Source: Takakia lepidozioides
Lineage: Eukaryota > Streptophyta > Takakiopsida > Takakiales > Takakiaceae
Direction: 5' to 3'
DNA: 60,000 bases
Assembly (NCBI GenBank): GCA_030704615.1
Contig: CM060732.1
Coordinates: 17,548,001 to 17,608,000, forward strand
Shown: in pieces, positions 1 through 10,451 of the stretch
Layout: each line of letters starts with the position of its first letter
How positions within the stretch are numbered: the first letter of the stretch is position 1
Translations under genes and position numbers: made by a program
The notes under the pieces: generated by a model
Told to the model about the DNA's origin: nothing
The model's input: only the letters and a program-made list of their open reading frames with translations
The model's database searches: none

Positions 1-31
1 GGGCTTGCAAGCATCGATCAAGATAAAAGCT

Positions 32-385
32 TCACTCTGTTCTTTCGTGTCTATGCCACTGCGTAAGTAATATTGCGAGCGTATAGTCTGTTAGTTCCTC
101 CATAGCTTCAAAGCTATAGCATTGATGGTCTGTCCCGTCGAGACGCCCGTTACTTAGAACGACGCCGACTCTTGCGCTTAAATTCCCTCTAATTTCTTGA
201 TCCTTTTTTTGGTTTTCGATTGGCTGTAACCGCTGTGACTGAATTTTTAATTTAATTTTCTTTAGTGGACTTTCCCTGCTGGATTGTCCCCTAGGATCAC
301 ACATGTGACAAGAATTTCGCTTTTCTGTACTTGTTGTTTGTTCCATTCCCCTTTTTCCGTATTCATTAATGGGCCCGCCATTCAT
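32..385 (-). CDS. Element A unique C-terminal region, N-terminal piece (copy 1)
   Basis: 117 codons, closely similar to the start of the unique region at 12,832-15,624 (shared segments NEYGK, KRNSCHMC, SSRESPLKKIK, SNGRLDGT, MEELTDYTLAILLTQWHR). A short Lys/Arg-rich stretch precedes the conserved ELTDYTLAILLTQW segment. The frame closes at 32 whereas the intact copy continues, so this copy carries a frameshift or stop here. Function unknown. Confidence 0.6.
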   Translation of the reverse strand: MNGGPINEYGKRGMEQTTSTEKRNSCHMCDPRGQSSRESPLKKIKLKIQSQRLQPIENQKKDQEIRGNLSARVGVVLSNGRLDGTDHQCYSFEAMEELTDYTLAILLTQWHRHERTE

Positions 386-571
386 CCGAATTGACGCGCT
401 AAGTAGGTACGGCCATCTTTGTCCTCTTTCTTGATGACATCTGTTCTTGCACTTCCTTCTCAGCTGTGTGTCGCGCCCTGACTTCCACGTGTCTATTTTT
501 AAACTGGTTTCCGTCCTTTTCTTCCGTCGGCCATTTCCCTGAAGTTATTGTGCGTCCACCTGTCACTGATT

Positions 572-1570
572 CTATGGATCGTGTAACCCTAGTAGGTTGT
601 GTTGAGCTGTGACAGGCTGTGTCATACTGTGGTACGCTGTGATAGGCTGTGATGCACTGTGGTAAGCTGTGATAGCCTGTGACACGCCGTGCTGGGCTGT
701 GATAGGCTGTGTTGCGCCGTGTTGGGCTGTGATAGGCTGTGTCATGTTGTGATGGGCTGTGATAGGCTGTGTTTCGCCTTGATAGGCTGTGATAGGCTGT
801 GATAGGCTGTGATAGGCTGTGTCACGTCGTGATGGACTGTGATAGGCTGTGTTTCGCCTTGATGGGCTGTGATAGGCTGTGTCACGCTTGTTCTGCCCGC
901 CCTGGTCATATATGCTTGGCCTAGCGACAAGTGCTCCATACTCCGTTGGTAACACTGGCGCAGTCTGTGACTGCTCTTGCGTTTCAACATGCAAATCATG
1001 CTGCAATGGTTTGTCATGGATACCACTATACCCTTTCAACTTATTGGCATTGACTCTTCCCAGCATTTCTTTGTTAATGGTTTGTAACATGGCGGTGTTG
1101 TTATCATACATCTTTTGTATGACATAAGGTCCTTTCCATGGTGATTTAAGCTTAGAAGCTTTAATCTTTCCCTTCTTCTGCAGCCATAGAACCAAATCTC
1201 CCGTCTTAAAAGTCTTTAACTTGCCTTCATCAAACTGTTCCTTCCTCTTCATCTGAATTCTGGTCATATTATCAGCTGCATCAGCACGTACTTCTTCCAC
1301 ATGGTATAATTCATGTTTCCTGACCTTAATGGAATCTTGCAATTCCATTCTCTTTCCCCACTCCGTTCTCATGGTAGGTAACATGAATTCCACTGGAAGT
1401 AAGGCTTCCATACCATAAACTAATTGGAATGGTGTATACTTAGTGCTGACTTTATATGAAGTCATGTATGACCACAAAGCTGTCAACAGCTTTGTATCCC
1501 AATCCGTTCTGTTTGCATTGACTATCTTAGCCAAGATAGTACATAGGGGGGCTGCTATTTCATGAGCCAT
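572..1570 (-). CDS. Element A integrase C-terminus with minisatellite-encoded tail (partial)
   Basis: An open frame of 332 codons. After about 8 codons from the junction it matches the integrase of the copy at 45,087-47,219 (segments such as KIVNANRTDWDTKLLTALWS and YTPFQLVYGMEALLPVEF). It then continues through the integrase C-terminal beta-barrel region (GDLVLWLQKKGKIKASKLKSPWKGPYVI). From about residue 225 the minisatellite is translated as repeats of the type TAYHS / QPITAQH. Here integrase and minisatellite stay in one frame, whereas the copy at 45 kb has a 1-bp deletion at the corresponding GGGGAAAGAGAATGG stretch. The frame closes after the repeat. The catalytic D-D-E core is missing because of the 5' truncation. 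Confidence 0.75.
   Translation of the reverse strand: MAHEIAAPLCTILAKIVNANRTDWDTKLLTALWSYMTSYKVSTKYTPFQLVYGMEALLPVEFMLPTMRTEWGKRMELQDSIKVRKHELYHVEEVRADAADNMTRIQMKRKEQFDEGKLKTFKTGDLVLWLQKKGKIKASKLKSPWKGPYVIQKMYDNNTAMLQTINKEMLGRVNANKLKGYSGIHDKPLQHDLHVETQEQSQTAPVLPTEYGALVARPSIYDQGGQNKRDTAYHSPSRRNTAYHSPSRRDTAYHSLSQPITAYQGETQPITAHHNMTQPITAQHGATQPITAQHGVSQAITAYHSASQPITAYHSMTQPVTAQHNLLGLHDP
575..895. repeat. CACAGCC-type minisatellite inside element A coding region (copy 1)
   Basis: A degenerate tandem repeat seen on the plus strand as GCTGTGATAGGCTGTGTYRY units of about 10-20 bp. On the coding (minus) strand it reads CACAGCCTATCACAGCC. It sits between integrase and the unique C-terminal region in every copy of element A in the window, with different lengths in each. 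Confidence 0.9.
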
Positions 1571-2009
1571 GAGCCATGAGCGGCATGAGCCATGAGCAGA
1601 GTCGTAAGTGTGGAAAAAAACATGAGCAGCACTATTTTCCGGAAATGAGTGTCCGCGGGAATAGGGTTTAGGGTGCCACGGTCATAGGGGGAGAAGGACC
1701 TCCCGATGAAGGAGGTTCGGCAATGTTATTTAGAATTATATATTGAAAGGCAATGTTTCGCGAATGGTAGGGTGGTACTGCTCTGTACAATGGGGGCCCA
1801 TTTCAGCCTACCAGCCATTTGCAAAATTCACCCACACTCCCAATCCCAAACGAAATGAGCAATGACGCATTCTCGGAACAATGGACACAGAATAGAATAA
1901 AAAGAGGGCACAATGAGGTTTTTATTGATCCACATGAATTGCATTTGAAGCACGTCTACTGTGCTGATTGTGCCCTCAAATCTTGAGCCCTGTGCCTACT
2001 GAATACAAG
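1549..2009. other. CATGAGC-rich junction sequence and non-coding spacer
   Basis: Directly after the truncated integrase the sequence reads CTATTTCATGAGC followed by several CATGAGC copies to about 1,600 and one more at 1,620. The same end abuts truncated element A at 12,588 (inverted) and at 47,262. The rest, to 2,009, holds nothing I can recognise. Confidence 0.5.
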
Positions 2010-2684
2010 TCACGTTGTCAATGGGACTTCGACTGCTCTCAGAACTAGCTCATGAGTCCTGGGGCTCCTCCATGTAAAGTCGATTGCAGCCGTTGTACCG
2101 CCCCTAGTGATGTTCACCACAATGTCCTGCCCTTCAATCATACCACCATCGAATATGGAAATCTTCACGTTTTCGTCGTCCACACCAATGCGAATGTCCC
2201 CATACAATGGAGAAGAGGAGCGCACTCCTCGAGGAGAATAGGTCTCTCCGATGGAGTCCACCCACGTCCAGTGGCAGCAGTTCCACCGCAACAGCATAGC
2301 AGTGCGCCTTCTTCTGCATGGGTGACCGTCGTAGCTGGGAAAATCGGAATCGAGGATGCGCAGGAGCCACGGACTCCTCAAACCAAGATCGTCACCCCGC
2401 TCGAAGGCGTAGTGGCCTACGATATACTCAAAAGCCACCAATGTTTCCACAATCGAACCAGTATCTTCTGTGTAATCTGTGTACCAGATAACAATGTCTC
2501 CCGATGTGGCCGAATACATTGCATAATCGATGCCTCCAAAGGGGCAGTCGTCCCGGTTCCGGAAGCACGGCATCCTTGCAAAGGAGGACCTGAGGACGAC
2601 TTGGATGCCGATGACCTTGCGGACAGCTACGAAGCCCTTAGATTTTGGAAAAGATACGAAGCGGAAGAGCAGTCCGGCCTCCAA
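2010..2684 (-). CDS. Hypothetical protein, 224 codons
   Basis: An uninterrupted frame opening with TTG at 2,684; no ATG lies near that end, so it may be an internal exon or a gene fragment. The predicted protein begins with a basic region and has a Cys/Arg-rich stretch around residue 125. Its C-terminal half alternates short hydrophobic and polar segments (DIRIGVDDENVKISIFDGG, QDIVVNITRGGTTAAIDF), suggesting beta structure. I recognise no family. The overlapping plus-strand frame at 2,052-2,786 has a less protein-like composition and I take it as the shadow. No repeat or transposon motif lies within it. Confidence 0.4.
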   Translation of the reverse strand: MEAGLLFRFVSFPKSKGFVAVRKVIGIQVVLRSSFARMPCFRNRDDCPFGGIDYAMYSATSGDIVIWYTDYTEDTGSIVETLVAFEYIVGHYAFERGDDLGLRSPWLLRILDSDFPSYDGHPCRRRRTAMLLRWNCCHWTWVDSIGETYSPRGVRSSSPLYGDIRIGVDDENVKISIFDGGMIEGQDIVVNITRGGTTAAIDFTWRSPRTHELVLRAVEVPLTT

Positions 2685-3183
2685 AATGGAGCATCTGGGT
2701 CACACGTACCCACCGACGGAGGTGGAACGTGTTCATCACGCCAGCGGTGGATGAAGCCATACATCTTTCTCATCAACAAGTTATAGTTTGAGATCTGCCA
2801 CCGAAGTCCATCCCCCCGGATGGAAATTCGGCGCCGCATTTACATCGAAGAGGGGATGGACTTCGTCGTGTCCAGTGGCTATCGGCCCACCTGGCAGTGA
2901 CTGCCCATAGTTTGCATGGCAGGGTAGGAAACTGAAACGGCTACATTCATGCAGCAGCCAATCTTCATCGGTCCAGGATCCTGTACGGGGGAAATTTAAA
3001 TGTGCCCTGGAGTGTGCCCTGGAATGTACCTCACTTCTGTATGACTGTGTTTCATTGTGTTGAATAACTCTCGGATTTGGCCCACTGTTTACAATTTGAT
3101 GTCTCATTTCTACAATTTGTCTGTCTGGTTGAATAAAGCAGAGTAACCGGTATGTGAGTCATGTGTCAAGAATATACCAGAGT

Positions 3184-3420
3184 AACGCCATGTCGGACAT
3201 TGAAATGCGGCGCCGCATTTCCATGTCGGGATCGAAATGCGGCGCCGCATTTCCATGTCGGGATCGAAATGCGGCGCCGCATTTCCATGTCGGGATCGAA
3301 ATGTGGCGCCGCATTTCCATGTCCGCATCGAAATGCGGCACCGCATTTCCATGTCGGACATCGAAATGCGGCACCGCATTTCCATGTGGGACAAGAAAAT
3401 GCGGTGCATCATTTCCGTCC
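3184..3420. repeat. Tandem array of a 20-bp palindrome (about 33-bp units)
   Basis: Six units of about 33 bp, each containing the palindrome GAAATGCGGCGCCGCATTTC or a one-base variant with a CA/TG centre, separated by spacers such as CATGTCGGGATC. Translation in any frame gives repeated NAAPHF or MRRRIS strings, which are shadows rather than proteins. Confidence 0.95.
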
Positions 3421-4020
3421 AGGTACACGAAATACCAACACGGGTCTATAAATTGATCAGAAAACGAGGTTGGCATTGCAAATGCGGCGACGCATTTCCA
3501 GCTTGGAATGGAAACTTCTTTTTGGACAAGGGAATGCGGTGCCGCATTTCCGTCCAACACTTCGAAAAGTGCACCTATTTCCGACCAGCGCGATGGAATG
3601 CGTTACCGCATTTCCGAGAGAGGGTCTGCAAATTGACAAATTGCGATGTCCGTTCTGGAAATGCGGCGCCGCATTTCCATGTCCGTCATCGACTTTTTTT
3701 TTACAATGGAATGCGGTGCCAGTTTTTGCTGATGGGTCTGCAGTTCGAACAACCACCATCCCCAATATGGAAATGCGGCACCGCATTTCCAATCCCGCCA
3801 TGTCGGCCTCCTTGTTCGACCTCCTTGTTCGACCTCTGTAAGCGTGGTGGCATCCATGCAATGAGCGGGAGAGGCCAAAACTGGCGTGTGGACAAAGAAA
3901 TTTTGGAAATGCGGCACCGCATTCCCAATTCAGATTACTTTTTACTATGCCAACATTGAAATGGAAAAATTAGTCCCTCCCCTGTTTTGGAAATGCGGTG
4001 CCGCATTTCCAAAAGAGGTT
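3421..4020. repeat. Dispersed copies of the same palindrome
   Basis: Further copies of the GAAATGCGGYRCCGCATTTC palindrome lie at roughly 3,480, 3,535, 3,597, 3,660, 3,770, 3,905 and 3,992, with a half-copy near 3,710. They are separated by 40-130 bp of unrelated sequence, so this is a dispersed cluster rather than a regular array. Related copies occur at 2,820, 5,370, 6,630, 12,340 and 47,830. Confidence 0.85.
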
Positions 4021-4198
4021 CTTAGAGTTGCCAAAATTTTGGAAATGCCCTGACCCATTTCTGATTTTGGGAGCGTCCTGGTTTGGGCGATTGTGTGGCT
4101 GGAATGCACACTGGAGAGGGGTCACGAATATCGGGCAGAATTTTCTTTATATACTCTGGAAGAGAATTTACATTTACAGAGACTTCATTAAAATTCTA

Positions 4199-7133
4199 TT
4201 AATCTTGAAAATCATCGGAATCCTCATCCTGTTCTAGACTGTCCTGCTCCTCCTCCACCCCCTCAGTGCCTCTCTCATCTCCAGCGGACTGCTCGTTGGC
4301 CAGGCTTTCGAAAATCCCATCTTCCCCTTGCGGAACTGTCCATCTCACCTCCGTTGGGTCGTCCTCCTCCCTGTCTGCGTCGCTCTCATCCGCTGAATCA
4401 CATATGTACTTTCGTACCCGTCTACATGTCTGAGCTGCTGCCAACTCTTTCCTTCCTTCTGTCCTCCCTAGCCCTCTCCAAAATCTGCTCTACTTTACTG
4501 GGATTCTCACTTCTTCTAATCGCTGTATTTGCGAGTTTAGCTGCATAACTAGGAAGGGAGTAGTCCCTCACCGGCTCGTCATGAAGTCGGCCCTCGCAAA
4601 GAACGGGACATTCTTCCTGGCAGGAAGTGTAGGCCCTACATGTTTCGACCCGGACCCTGCAATCCTGCACATGACAATCATCACGAGACTAATGAGAACC
4701 ACAGTCGGGAAATTCCTTTGACATAAATGACCCAGAAGGCTTTGCAAACTTACAATGTTTGCACTCACTCGTATTCCGGGTTCTCCTCTGCATCAATGTC
4801 CACTGTGTCTTCCTCGGACTCCGACGAATCCGAGGAGACTTCCGCTCTGTCGGGAGCCTTCACATTCCGTTGCAGCCCCTCCAGATGGGATCCCCACACG
4901 GATGAATCCTCCTCGTAGGCAAAGAGGTGGCGGTCGGAAAACTCGCCAGCCCACATTGAGGCACCTGTTACAATGCCATCCACACATTACCACATGGCGC
5001 TTCAGATGTTGCGAACTACATCCTAACGAGAATTTGCAGAACAGCAGAGATCAAGATTCTGCATACCTGTCCCACAGATGAGGTCCAGCACTGTGCCCTC
5101 CACGTCTGTGCATGTCTCCATAATTGTCTGAATGAAGGCAGGGCTCTGAGTCCGTAAGTACCCGCAGGGGTTCCGTTGAAGTGAGGCTATGAGGGAGAAG
5201 TTCCTTGGGAACGTTGTTGAACAGAACGTCGTAATCGAGTGGGTCGCAGTTCGGGTCAACCTTTCCTCCCTCCTTCCGGAAAGCAAAGGTGGAGTTTTCC
5301 TTCACAAAGCAGTATGCATCGACTGCTTCGTCTGCATACACAGGGGGGAAACGATTAGAAACCGAATGCGGCACCGCATTTGAAAGCACCCAAGCAAATG
5401 AATGGACGAGTGCCATTGTCGTAATCACCTTCTTCCCTTCTGACCGAAGGCCCAGTGTGTTGATGCACGTCCACTTCTTTTTCAGAATCGGGACGGCGCT
5501 CTTGCGGGTCCACTTCGCATTCTTGTCTGAGTGTTTTTTTTCCCTCTGCTCGCCAGGACAACCACACAGCACTCTCTGTCGTCCAACACCATGCGGGCAA
5601 GCCCGAATCCTTCTTCCAAAAGTCCTCCGAGTACCTGTTCCAAGATGGCAAACTTGCAGTCCTTCCACAGGCTCTCCGTCCGGAATATCCAAGATGATCA
5701 TATCGCAAGACCACTCGGTGGCATTTCCTTCCGCCCCTCCTACAATCCTTGTCTGCACACACACCCTCTCAAAGAACGAGACCATATTCTGAATCCTGGG
5801 GTGTCGAAGGCTCTTTCGGCAGTCGCCTTCTTCAGTGCTCTGCCCTTCAGACCATCCATGGGTCTTCATGTATGCCAACTTGGCTGCCCGTCCATCCAAA
5901 GCCGCCCGAAACTCTCATTTACAACACTGGACTACAGTTTCGGGAGCCACTTCGGCCTCTTCATTTCCACCGGCTCGAAAGGGTGCCCCCTGGGGGGTTG
6001 AAGAGTGCCTTCTTTGCCGAGCCAGTTCTCGTGCCCTGGTGACAACGGTGGGCACAGGGGAGGCAGCCTGCGTTTGGGGGGGTGGGCTGTTGCAAAGTCT
6101 CCATCGGAGTCCTCTCCTCACCACCTCTTCCTGACAGGCTGTTCTGCTTCTTTGTTTTGGGGGTGTCACAACAGCTGCTCCTTCCTTGCTGGCGAGTCCT
6201 CTCTCTTCGACCCCTTCTGTTGGGCCGCACAGCTGCATCCACCGTCTTTTGTGGCCATCTCAGCTGCCTTTCTGGATTCTTCCAGCAGCAGCAGATTCCT
6301 TTGCCGACTTTGGCCCAGCAGGGACACGTCTTTCCTTTCTCTTCTCTTCTGCCAATGCGTGCAGATCTTTCTCAGACTCGTCAACAATACCGCCAGACAT
6401 GTCCAGGTACCACGGGCATCCAACGAGATGCGCGGGATGCCATTGTTTCTGCATCTCGGGTGTGTAGACACAGCTTGGGCCCGCCACGGTCCAAGCCATG
6501 AAGAACGGGGGCTCTTGAGCCAGGGCCCCTGTCTGAAGGAGCACGTATTTCATATACCTGCAGGCAGTCAGCATCGTGAGCAAAACTTGAGACCAACCTA
6601 CTGGCAGAGTGTCACCGAAAACATAAAATGCGAATGCCGGTGCCGCATTTCCGAGACAAACCTCGTAACCAGGCTTCGCATACAAGGGCAGCTGTGCTTC
6701 ACCTGTAAACAATTCGCATTGCAGCTTTCCCCGCTCCCTCCTGATGTGTAAACTCCACGCTCCTTCTTGCTGTCTGTAGCTCTCTGGCGAAAAGGTTGTC
6801 CTTGTACGCACATCTGAAACGTGTCACGTAGTCTTCCAATGTCTGTGTTCCATCCCATTTGACGTACAAGAGCCGAACGAATTTGTGTGCATTACGACTT
6901 GCCTCCTTTGCATTCGACATTACCTGCCATTCCCAAATGCATTGTCCGTAGCAGTTCAGGGAATTCATGTCAGAAAAGCAAATCTGGGAAGTACCTTGAA
7001 TTACCTGGAACCACCAAGTCATACGGTTGAGCCACACATCCACTGCAGGGTCGGAAACTTCCAGTGGAAAAGACCACATTGTCCTTATGCTCGCTCGGAT
7101 GCATTCCAGATCGACTGCCACCGTGTCTGCCAT
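4199..7133 (-). pseudogene. Amino-methyltransferase-like multi-exon gene, copy 1 (degenerate)
   Basis: Reading on the minus strand, coding-like blocks lie at 7,133-6,820 (KWDGTQTLEDYVTRFRC), about 6,715-6,560 (LYAKPGYEV, FYVFGDTLPVGWSQVLLTML), 6,530-6,260 (MAWTVAGPSCVYTPEM, PAHLVGCPWYLDMSGG), 5,899-5,068 (methyltransferase-like domain), 4,964-4,765 and an acidic tail to 4,199. GT-AG introns separate several of them. The intron at 4,965-5,066 interrupts the motif I GTG codon. The C-terminal half aligns block by block with the copy at 18,473-20,682. A frameshift near 5,160 separates the frame of the domain from that of RTQSPAFIQTIMETC-VLDLICGTG, so this copy looks inactive unless that is a sequence error. 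Exon edges outside motif I are approximate. Confidence 0.6.
5051..5899 (-). pseudogene. Methyltransferase-like domain segment of copy 1
   Basis: The segment begins LDGRAAKLAYMKTHGW and contains CDMIILDIPDGEPV. By position this is equivalent to motif IV (DPPY) of beta-class N6-adenine/N4-cytosine methyltransferases, but the PPY residues are absent. Further down, in another frame, SPAFIQTIMETCTDVEGTVLDLICGTG corresponds to the helix preceding motif I and to motif I itself. After the intron at 4,965-5,066, GASMWAGEFSDRHLFAYEED continues as expected for the strand and acidic residue that follow motif I. The order IV then I is that of the beta class. An imperfect copy of the GAAATGCGG palindrome at about 5,370 is read through as LSNAVPHSVSNR. 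That this is a methyltransferase relative is inferred from motifs; activity is doubtful. Confidence 0.5.
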
Positions 7134-7393
7134 TTCCGATCCATGTCAGTGGCTGGAAGAGAGTGGCTATTGCTAGGAAGGAAATTCAGTGCATTGAAAC
7201 CTCACCTTCTCTTTCTCCTCCACACATGCCCGTTGAGAGGTGATGCAGTTTTCTCCAATTGCATGGTCGGCTGCATTGCCCGAGAATAGTGTTTTGCAAT
7301 CTCGGGGATGAAGTCCTTCCAAGTGCGGATCTGCAATTGCCACCAGCTTCACAAGCTTTGACTTGTATTTTGGTTCTGGACTTGACACCGGTC

Positions 7394-7893
7394 NNNNNNN
7401 NNNNNNNNNNNNNNNNNNNNNNNNNNNNNNNNNNNNNNNNNNNNNNNNNNNNNNNNNNNNNNNNNNNNNNNNNNNNNNNNNNNNNNNNNNNNNNNNNNNN
7501 NNNNNNNNNNNNNNNNNNNNNNNNNNNNNNNNNNNNNNNNNNNNNNNNNNNNNNNNNNNNNNNNNNNNNNNNNNNNNNNNNNNNNNNNNNNNNNNNNNNN
7601 NNNNNNNNNNNNNNNNNNNNNNNNNNNNNNNNNNNNNNNNNNNNNNNNNNNNNNNNNNNNNNNNNNNNNNNNNNNNNNNNNNNNNNNNNNNNNNNNNNNN
7701 NNNNNNNNNNNNNNNNNNNNNNNNNNNNNNNNNNNNNNNNNNNNNNNNNNNNNNNNNNNNNNNNNNNNNNNNNNNNNNNNNNNNNNNNNNNNNNNNNNNN
7801 NNNNNNNNNNNNNNNNNNNNNNNNNNNNNNNNNNNNNNNNNNNNNNNNNNNNNNNNNNNNNNNNNNNNNNNNNNNNNNNNNNNNNNNNNNNNN
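7394..7893. other. Assembly gap (500 N)
   Basis: Exactly 500 undetermined bases, the usual size of a placeholder gap of unknown length. Sequence on the left belongs to the region upstream of the methyltransferase-like pseudogene; sequence on the right is integrase of element A. The adjacency of the two sides is therefore not proven. Confidence 0.99.
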
Positions 7894-9079
7894 CATAAAG
7901 GAGTGGCTGGAGGTCATTTTGGAGAAGAGACTACAAGTAGGAAGATACTACTCGCAAGTTACTGGTGGCCTACTTTGTTCAAAGATGACACGAGTATTGT
8001 CAGAGTTGTGATGAATGTCAGAGGCTAGACCTTTGCAGAGATCTGGAAGGATGGCCTTGCATCCTACAATGCACTAGGAACCATTTCAGAAATGGGGACT
8101 AGACTTTGTTGGACCGATAAACCCACCAGCCAAGAATACACGGAACAAGTACATAATTACAGCCACTGATTATACTACAAAGTGGGTGGAAGCTAAAGCT
8201 TTGAGGGACAACACAGCCAAGTCCACAGCAAGGTTCCTGTATGAGAACATACTTACACGATTTGGCTGTCCCTTAGAATTTATCAGTGATCAGGGAAGTC
8301 ACTTCATGAATGAGACCATTGAGTTGTTGACTAAAGAGTTCATGATTGTGCATAGAAAGAGTACAACATATTACCCACAAGGTAATGGGCAAGCAGAGGC
8401 TACCAACAAAATATTATGTACTATCTTGGTTAAGATAGTCAATGCAAACAGAACGGATTGGGATACAAAGCTGCTGACAGCTTTGTGGTCATATAGGACT
8501 TCATAAAGTCACCCACTAAGTATACACCATTCCAATTAGTTTATGGTATGGAAGCCTTACTTCCAGTGGAATTCCTGTTACCTAGTATATGAGAACGAGA
8601 GGTGGGGAAAGAGAATGGAATTGCAAAATTCCATTAAGGTCAGGAAACATGAATTATACCATGTGGAAGAAGTACGTGCTGATGCAGCTGATAATATGAC
8701 CAGAATTCAGATGAAGAGAAAGAACAGTTTGATGAAGGCAAGTTAAAGATTTTTAAGACGGGGGATTTGGTTCTATGGTTGCAGAAAAAGGGAAAGATTA
8801 AAGCTTCTAAGCTTAAATCACCATAGAAATGACCTTATGTCATACAAAAGATGTATGATAACAACACCGCCATGTTACAAACCATTAACAAAGAAATGCT
8901 GGGAAGAGTCAATGCCAATAAGTTGAAGGGGTACAGTGGTATCCATGACAAACCATTGCAGCATGATTTGCATGTTGAAACGCAAGAGCAGTCACGGGCT
9001 GCTGCACCAGTGTTACCAACGGAGTATGGAGCACTTGTCGCTAGGCCAAGCATATATGACCAGGGCGGGCGGACAAGGC
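7894..9079 (+). pseudogene. Element A integrase (frameshifted)
   Basis: Segments in different frames match the integrase at 45,087-47,219. HKGVAGGHFGEETTSRKILL is part of the H2C2 zinc-binding region. The core then follows, including LEFISDQGSHF (second catalytic Asp) and YYPQGNGQAEATNK (catalytic Glu) within 8,186-8,506. The C-terminal domain comes from 8,543 on. Breaks occur near 7,990, 8,505, 8,590 and 8,730, and an in-frame TAG lies near 8,824. Confidence 0.8.
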
Positions 9080-9345
9080 GAAGCACAGCCTATCACAGCC
9101 ATCAAGGCAAACAACACCTATCACAACCCATCACAACGTGACACAGCCTATCACAGCCCAGCACGGCACAACACGCCTATCACAACCTACCAACGCGTGT
9201 CACAGCCTATCACAGCCTACCACAGTACAACACAGCCTATCACAACCTACCACAGCGTGTCACAGCCTATCACAGCTTACCACATTGCATCACAGCCTAT
9301 CACAGCGTACCACAGTATGACACAGCCTGTCACAGCTCAACACAG
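9070..9345. repeat. CACAGCC-type minisatellite (copy 2)
   Basis: Tandem units such as CACAGCCTATCACAGCC and CATCACAACCTACCACAGCG. The position, between integrase and the unique region, is the same as in copies 1, 3 and 4. The frame entering from the integrase ends within the repeat in this copy. Confidence 0.9.
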
Positions 9346-9537
9346 CCTACTAGGGTACACGATCCATAGAATCAGTGACAGGTGGACGCATAATAACTTC
9401 AGGAAAATGGCTGATGGAATAAAAAAACGGAAACTAGTTTAAATAGACACGTGGAAGTCAGGGCGCGACACACAGCTGAGAAGGAAGTGCAAGAACAGGT
9501 GTCATAAAGAAAGAGGACAAGAACGGCCGTCAAAGGG

Positions 9538-10451
9538 ATGAAAGTCGGGCCCATTAATGAATACGGAAAAAGGGAAACGGAACGAACGGCAAGTACAGAA
9601 AAGCGAAATTCTTGTCACATGTGTGATCCAAGTGGACTATCCAGCAGGGAAAGTCCACTAAAGAAAATAAAAATCTAAATATCCAGTCACAGCGGATACA
9701 GCCAATAGAAAACAGAGAAAGGATCAAGAAAATGGAGGGAAATTGAGCGCAAGAGCGGCGTCGTTCTGAGTAACGGGCGTCTCGGCGGGACAGACCATCA
9801 ATGCTATAGCTTGGAAACTATGGAGGAACTAACAGACTATACGCTCGCAATATTACTTACGCAGTGGCATAGACACGAAAGAACAGAGCGGAGCTTTTCT
9901 CTTGAGCGATGCTTGCAAGCCCGCAGGCTTACAAGAAATTACCCATAGCTTTCTGTGGCAACCATACGTTTATGCTTTGTGCACTACAGGCATTTCTGCA
10001 GTTGTTACAGCCAAAACATTTCTGTGAGTCTAAAATGAAGAGAGTGAGAGGAATGGAGGAAACCAGGGTGAAGAGCACCACAATTCTGCAGAAACAAACG
10101 ATTGCTACCCCACAGGCAATACAAATACTGAAGGAGCTGAGATTGCAAGGATTGCAAAGCATAGATTGGACATTACACATAGACAGTACATGTTACATTT
10201 TTGCAGAACTTTGAGCCAAGGACAGGAACAACAACGGTGAAGGGAGTTGAATTAGTGATTACTCCCCTGTACCTCCAGCAATTGTTTCGATTGCCAGCAG
10301 GTCAGGTGCATGTGGAGGAACACAGGGCAAGACTGCAAATAGGGGATTTATTCCAAGAAGGGAGTTTCTTTAAAACTCAGGGTTATGCTTGTACCAAGGC
10401 TGTGTACCCAGGGCTAAAGGGGTAGGCCAGGTATAGAACGTTCTGATTGCC
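9538..10451 (+). pseudogene. Element A unique region, broken N-terminal part (copy 2)
   Basis: Nucleotide similarity to 13,018-13,940 is high, but the frame is interrupted several times (pieces at 9,909-10,214 and 10,201-10,425). The conserved pieces include FCGNHTFMLCALQAFLQLLQPK and VKGVELVITPLYLQQLFRLP. Confidence 0.75.

Larger units (their letters stand above)
1..1548 (-). mobile_element. Element A (Ty3/gypsy) copy 1, truncated at both ends
   Basis: Reading on the minus strand, this stretch holds the C-terminal part of an integrase, a CACAGCC-type minisatellite and the beginning of the unique C-terminal region of element A. It is closely similar to the copies at 7,894-12,240, 12,590-17,072 and 40,249-47,258. 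Homology stops at about 1,548, in the middle of the integrase, where a CATGAGC-rich sequence begins. The other end runs off the window. No LTR, gag or RT is present. The family assignment is based on the complete RT-RNase H-integrase of the copy at 45,087-47,219. Confidence 0.85.

Noticed and set aside
2052-2786. 244-codon frame on the plus strand
   Set aside because: It overlaps the minus-strand frame at 2,010-2,684, which has a more protein-like pattern; only one is likely to be real, and I could not prove either.
3154-3560. Overlapping frames on both strands rich in NAAPHF and MRRRIS
   Set aside because: They are translations of a tandem palindrome array; all frames are open because the unit has no stops.
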